This document shows positions 61,326 through 64,000 of a stretch of DNA of 64,000 nucleotides, in pieces. The stretch spans positions 1 to 64,000 of the forward strand of contig JBEKRQ010000001.1 in assembly GCA_049517655.1 (NCBI GenBank), given 5' to 3'. This stretch comes from UBA11358 sp049517655. GTDB taxonomy: Bacteria; Verrucomicrobiota; Verrucomicrobiia; Limisphaerales; UBA11358. Both the position numbers and the translations under genes were made by a program. Every line of letters starts with the position of its first letter. The first letter of the stretch is position 1. The notes below the pieces were generated by a model. The model was not told the DNA's origin. It did no database searches and was given only the letters and a program-made list of their open reading frames with translations.

Positions 61326-61784
61326 ATGCAAGCCACTCGAATTCTCCCCGATTTGCAATCCTCGCTTTTGTGCGAGGAAGTCCGGCAGGAAGCCAACGGG
61401 AATTTCTTCATTATCGGCATCATCAATTTTCTCCGTGTGCCCCAATTGCCTGCCGTCGCAGGACGGCTCTGTATCTTTAATCGTTGGACGGCGGGCATCG
61501 GCCAGTTCACTGAGAATATCCGGATCATCGCGCCCGACCAGACAACCGTGCTGCGCAAGGGCGAAATGAAATTTGAGTTGCGCGACCCGGCGTTGTCCAC
61601 GACCGGTGTGCTGGTTTTTGGCCAGGTCGAATTCAAAGTCGCCGGAACCTACTACATCGAGGTGCTTGTGGACGACGTGATGAAACTCCGCTATCCCGTT
61701 CCAGTGGTTCTTGTGCCGCCGCCGAATCAAGATCCCCAGCAGCCACAGCCGAAGCCGCCGGCGGCGGGCGAAAAAAAAGCCTGA
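61326..61784 (+). CDS. Conserved soluble protein, DUF6941-like
   Basis: 152 residues, no signal peptide. The body reads LLCEEVRQEANGNFFIIGIINFLRVP, then a beta-sandwich-like stretch ending LVFGQVEFKVAGTYYIEVLVDDVMKLRYPVPVV and a Pro/Gln-rich tail. This resembles the DUF6941 group of small C2-like domain proteins, though I give the name with caution. Function is unknown. Confidence 0.6.
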   Translation: MQATRILPDLQSSLLCEEVRQEANGNFFIIGIINFLRVPQLPAVAGRLCIFNRWTAGIGQFTENIRIIAPDQTTVLRKGEMKFELRDPALSTTGVLVFGQVEFKVAGTYYIEVLVDDVMKLRYPVPVVLVPPPNQDPQQPQPKPPAAGEKKA

Positions 61785-61811
61785 CTTTAAAGTCCAAGTT
61801 TCAAGCGTTCA

Positions 61812-61830
61812 GTTTTCAGATTCTGAAAAC
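61812..61830 (+). terminator. AT-rich hairpin after the DUF6941-like gene
   Basis: GTTTTCAG and CTGAAAAC form a perfect 8-bp stem with a three-base loop, 28 bases past the stop, followed by TTGAAACTGAAAACTTTT. The stem is AT-rich and the T-run imperfect, so it may be a weak terminator or a repeat. Confidence 0.35.
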
Positions 61831-61891
61831 TTGAAACTGAAAACTTTTCCAGCATTTCATCCGCGTTCCATCTGTGGTTAAATTCCCGCCG

Positions 61892-62701
61892 GTGAGTGCG
61901 TCGGCTGAATCAACTTTTGCGTGGGAACCGCTGACGCCGCGCGGCGTGGCGGCATTTGCGCGCGCGACGCCCAGTCGTTTGTTTCTCGTGCAGTTCATTA
62001 TTGCACTGCTCGCCGCCGCGTCAGTTGTCTGGTTTCTCTACGACGGTTGTTTTCCGACCGTGTTCACGGCGATTCAAAATTTGCCTGCCGCCGGCGAAAT
62101 CCGGTCCGCCCGGCTCGATTGGCATGGCAACTCGCCGCAACTGCTCGCCGAAGGCCGGTCCATTGCGTTTGACGTTGACCTGAATCATTCCGGTCAAATC
62201 CACCCGCTGGCGGATGTGCAAATTGAATTTGGCGGAGAAACCGTCCGCATTTTTTCGTTGCTCGGTTACACGGAGTGGAATTACCCGCGCGGCCAGGTCA
62301 TCCCTTTTAATCACACCGATCTGGAGCCACAGTGGGGCGCTTGGGCGATGGAACTCCTGTTCATGGCCGGAATCGTGCTGGCGGCAGGTTTTATGCTGGG
62401 TTGGTGGTTGCTGGCGACGATTTATTTCATTCCTGTTTGGGTTCTCGGTCTCTTTATGAACCGCGATTTAACTTTTCGCCAAAGCTGGCGGCTGGCAGGC
62501 GCGGCGTTGATGCCGGGCGCGTTACTGATGGCGGCGGCCGTTTTGCTCTACAATTCCGGTTTTCTCAATTTTGTTTCCCTGGGTTTTACCTTCGCTGCGC
62601 ATCTCGTTCTCGGCTGGATTTATTTGTTCCTGAGTCTGCTGTTTCTGCCGCGATCGCCGTCGGCGTTGAGCAAGGGCAATCCCTTCACGCCGTCACAGTA
62701 A
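61892..62701 (+). CDS. Integral membrane protein of unknown function
   Basis: 269 residues from GTG 61892 (GTG 61874 is also possible). It has four or five transmembrane helices: about 25-45 (FLVQFIIALLAAASVVWFL), 150-175 (LLFMAGIVLAAGFMLGWWLL), 175-195 and two near the C-terminus. Between helices 1 and 2 lies an outer domain of about 90 residues with a beta-rich look. No family is recognised. It precedes the LolC/E-like permease by 40 bases on the same strand and may belong with it. Confidence 0.65.
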   Translation: MSASAESTFAWEPLTPRGVAAFARATPSRLFLVQFIIALLAAASVVWFLYDGCFPTVFTAIQNLPAAGEIRSARLDWHGNSPQLLAEGRSIAFDVDLNHSGQIHPLADVQIEFGGETVRIFSLLGYTEWNYPRGQVIPFNHTDLEPQWGAWAMELLFMAGIVLAAGFMLGWWLLATIYFIPVWVLGLFMNRDLTFRQSWRLAGAALMPGALLMAAAVLLYNSGFLNFVSLGFTFAAHLVLGWIYLFLSLLFLPRSPSALSKGNPFTPSQ

Positions 62702-62741
62702 ATTTGACACCTGCCGGAAGGGTCTTTAGCCTCCGTGCATC

Positions 62742-64000
62742 ATGTCCCGGTTGCCGTTTGAATTGCTTCTTGCGCTGCGTTATTTGCGGCCCAGACGGAC
62801 GTTCGTTTCCATCATTACGCTCATCTCCGTCCTCGGCGTTGCGCTCGGCGTCGCCGTGCTCATCATTGTCATCAGCGTGATGAGCGGGTTCGACCACGAC
62901 CTGCGCGAAAAAATCCTCGGTTTTAACGCGCACATCCAGGTTTTCCAAAGCCGCGGAACGATGCAGAACTACGCGCAGGTTGCGAGTGTCATCGCATCCA
63001 ACAAAAACGTGCGCGGCGTTTCACCGCTGGTGATTGGCAAGGTGTTGGTGGAAACGCAGGAGGAAACAGGCAGGCAGGCAAAGGTGGATGCGCCGATCCT
63101 GCGTGGTGTGGACCCGCGGATCGAAGGCAGTGTGAATGTTTTGCCGCAAAGCATCGTGGAGGGGAAATTTGATTTAAGCGGTCGCGGCGTGGTCATCGGC
63201 AGTGAGTTCGCCCGCAACCTGCGACTTCACGTCGGCGACCGGTTGTCCATTTATTCGCCGCGCGATATCGAGCAAATGCGCAAAAGCCGCGGCAAGAAAA
63301 ACGAGGAGGCCATTTTGCCGGAGGATTATGAGGTGCGCGGCATATTCGACGTGGGCTACTACGAATTCAACAGCCTGTTCATCGTCACGTCACTGGAGAA
63401 CGCACAGGATTTGTATGATCTGGGTGATTCCGTGCATGACCTGGAGGTGATGTTGAAAGACCCTTACCAGGCGACAGAAGTGAAACGGCAATTGGAGCAA
63501 ACCCTCGGCAGGGAATTCACCGTAACCACGTGGATGGAACAGAATTCCGCCATTCTCAGCGCACTCATCGTCGAGAAAAACGTCATGTTTTACCTGCTGT
63601 TTTTCATCGTCATCGTCGCTGCGCTCTGCATCTTGAGCGCGCAAATCACGTTCGTCGTCCAAAAAACGCGCGAAATTGGAATGCTCAAGGCGCTCGGCGC
63701 GACAAACCTCCAGATTTCCGGCGTGTTTCTCAGTCAAAGCGCCATTATCGGCGTGCTTGGCGTGTTGGCCGGTTACGGCTTGGGCATTCTGGCGCTGACT
63801 TACCGCAATGAATTTTTGCACTTCATGAATTACTGGACCGGCTTTGAACTGTTTCCGGCGTCCATTTACGGCTTCAGCGAATTGCCGGCGCTGATTGTCG
63901 CCCGCGACATCGCGTTGATTTGCGGAAGCTCGTTTGTCATTTGCATTCTCGGCGGCGTGTTGCCCGCGTGGCGCGCCGGCCGGTTGAAACCCGTGGAGGC
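62742..64000 (+). CDS. LolC/LolE-type ABC transporter permease, 3'-truncated by window
   Basis: At least 419 residues from ATG 62742, open to the window end. An N-terminal helix (RTFVSIITLISVLGVALGVAVLIIVISVMSGF) is followed by a large periplasmic MacB-like core domain (about 60-280) and two more helices, with FtsX-type segments near 290-350 (FLLFFIVIVAALCILSAQI) and AREIGMLKALGAT-like KTREIGMLKALGA. This matches LolC/LolE, which with the LolD ATPase extract lipoproteins from the inner membrane. The C-terminus and the ATPase gene lie beyond the window. Confidence 0.9.
   Translation, partial: MSRLPFELLLALRYLRPRRTFVSIITLISVLGVALGVAVLIIVISVMSGFDHDLREKILGFNAHIQVFQSRGTMQNYAQVASVIASNKNVRGVSPLVIGKVLVETQEETGRQAKVDAPILRGVDPRIEGSVNVLPQSIVEGKFDLSGRGVVIGSEFARNLRLHVGDRLSIYSPRDIEQMRKSRGKKNEEAILPEDYEVRGIFDVGYYEFNSLFIVTSLENAQDLYDLGDSVHDLEVMLKDPYQATEVKRQLEQTLGREFTVTTWMEQNSAILSALIVEKNVMFYLLFFIVIVAALCILSAQITFVVQKTREIGMLKALGATNLQISGVFLSQSAIIGVLGVLAGYGLGILALTYRNEFLHFMNYWTGFELFPASIYGFSELPALIVARDIALICGSSFVICILGGVLPAWRAGRLKPVE

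Overview
The window looks like chromosomal DNA of a member of the Verrucomicrobiota, probably a Pedosphaera/Limisphaerales-type lineage. The strongest marker is a 51-residue protein at 58443-58598 that matches the Chlamydia/Verrucomicrobia small basic protein family. Supporting signs are LL-diaminopimelate aminotransferase, HpnA, a DUF2934 protein, an integrase of the verrucomicrobial type with a degenerate first active-site motif, and many dispersed hairpin repeats between genes. This placement is inference from gene content; no rRNA is present.

Layout. (1) 1-22.3 kb is accessory. It opens with a tandem pair of family-2 glycosyltransferases and a tandem pair of large membrane proteins with Sel1-type tails that share 1203 identical bases. 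A radical SAM/SPASM gene follows, then a single-module polyketide synthase of 2624 residues (KS-AT-DH-cMT-psiKR-ER-KR-ACP) translationally coupled to a separate thioester reductase. Next come a broken methyltransferase, a small unknown gene, a second radical SAM gene and an MsbA-type ABC exporter. Together these look like a biosynthetic locus for a methylated, highly reduced polyketide released as an aldehyde or alcohol, possibly glycosylated and exported. (2) 22.1-34.2 kb is a stack of integrative elements at a tRNA-Cys gene. There is an intact tyrosine recombinase next to the tRNA, a decayed copy of the same recombinase at 22.1-22.3 kb, and three copies of a 23-bp tRNA-end sequence at 22.5, 24.4 and 34.1 kb. 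Cargo includes HicAB, a degenerate-repeat tract, and a zinc-uptake operon (small His-rich protein, porin, ZnuA, ZnuC, ZnuB) behind a perfect 27-bp palindrome. The decayed integrase borders the polyketide region, so that region may itself have arrived by the same route. (3) 34.3-45 kb is mostly housekeeping: mtnA, a TPR protein, hpnA, a class V aminotransferase, signal peptidase I, galE, a thymidylate-synthase-like enzyme, a HAD hydrolase, DUF2934, flavin reductase and Fic. (4) 45.3-47.5 kb is a small relic of a restriction/defence locus with a truncated TdeIII-like endonuclease. (5) 47.6-64 kb is core again: a NicO/UreH-like metal permease, guaB, an ExbB-ExbD-TonB-like set, a NUDIX protein, lactate dehydrogenase, dapL, a methyltransferase, an FHA protein, an rRNA pseudouridine synthase, an SH3 protein, folD and a LolC/E-type permease cut by the window end.

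The intergenic spaces carry several families of short inverted repeats. Two of these have entered or reshaped coding sequences: mtnA, and the N-terminus of the TonB-like protein. No CRISPR array or rRNA was seen; one tRNA was found.
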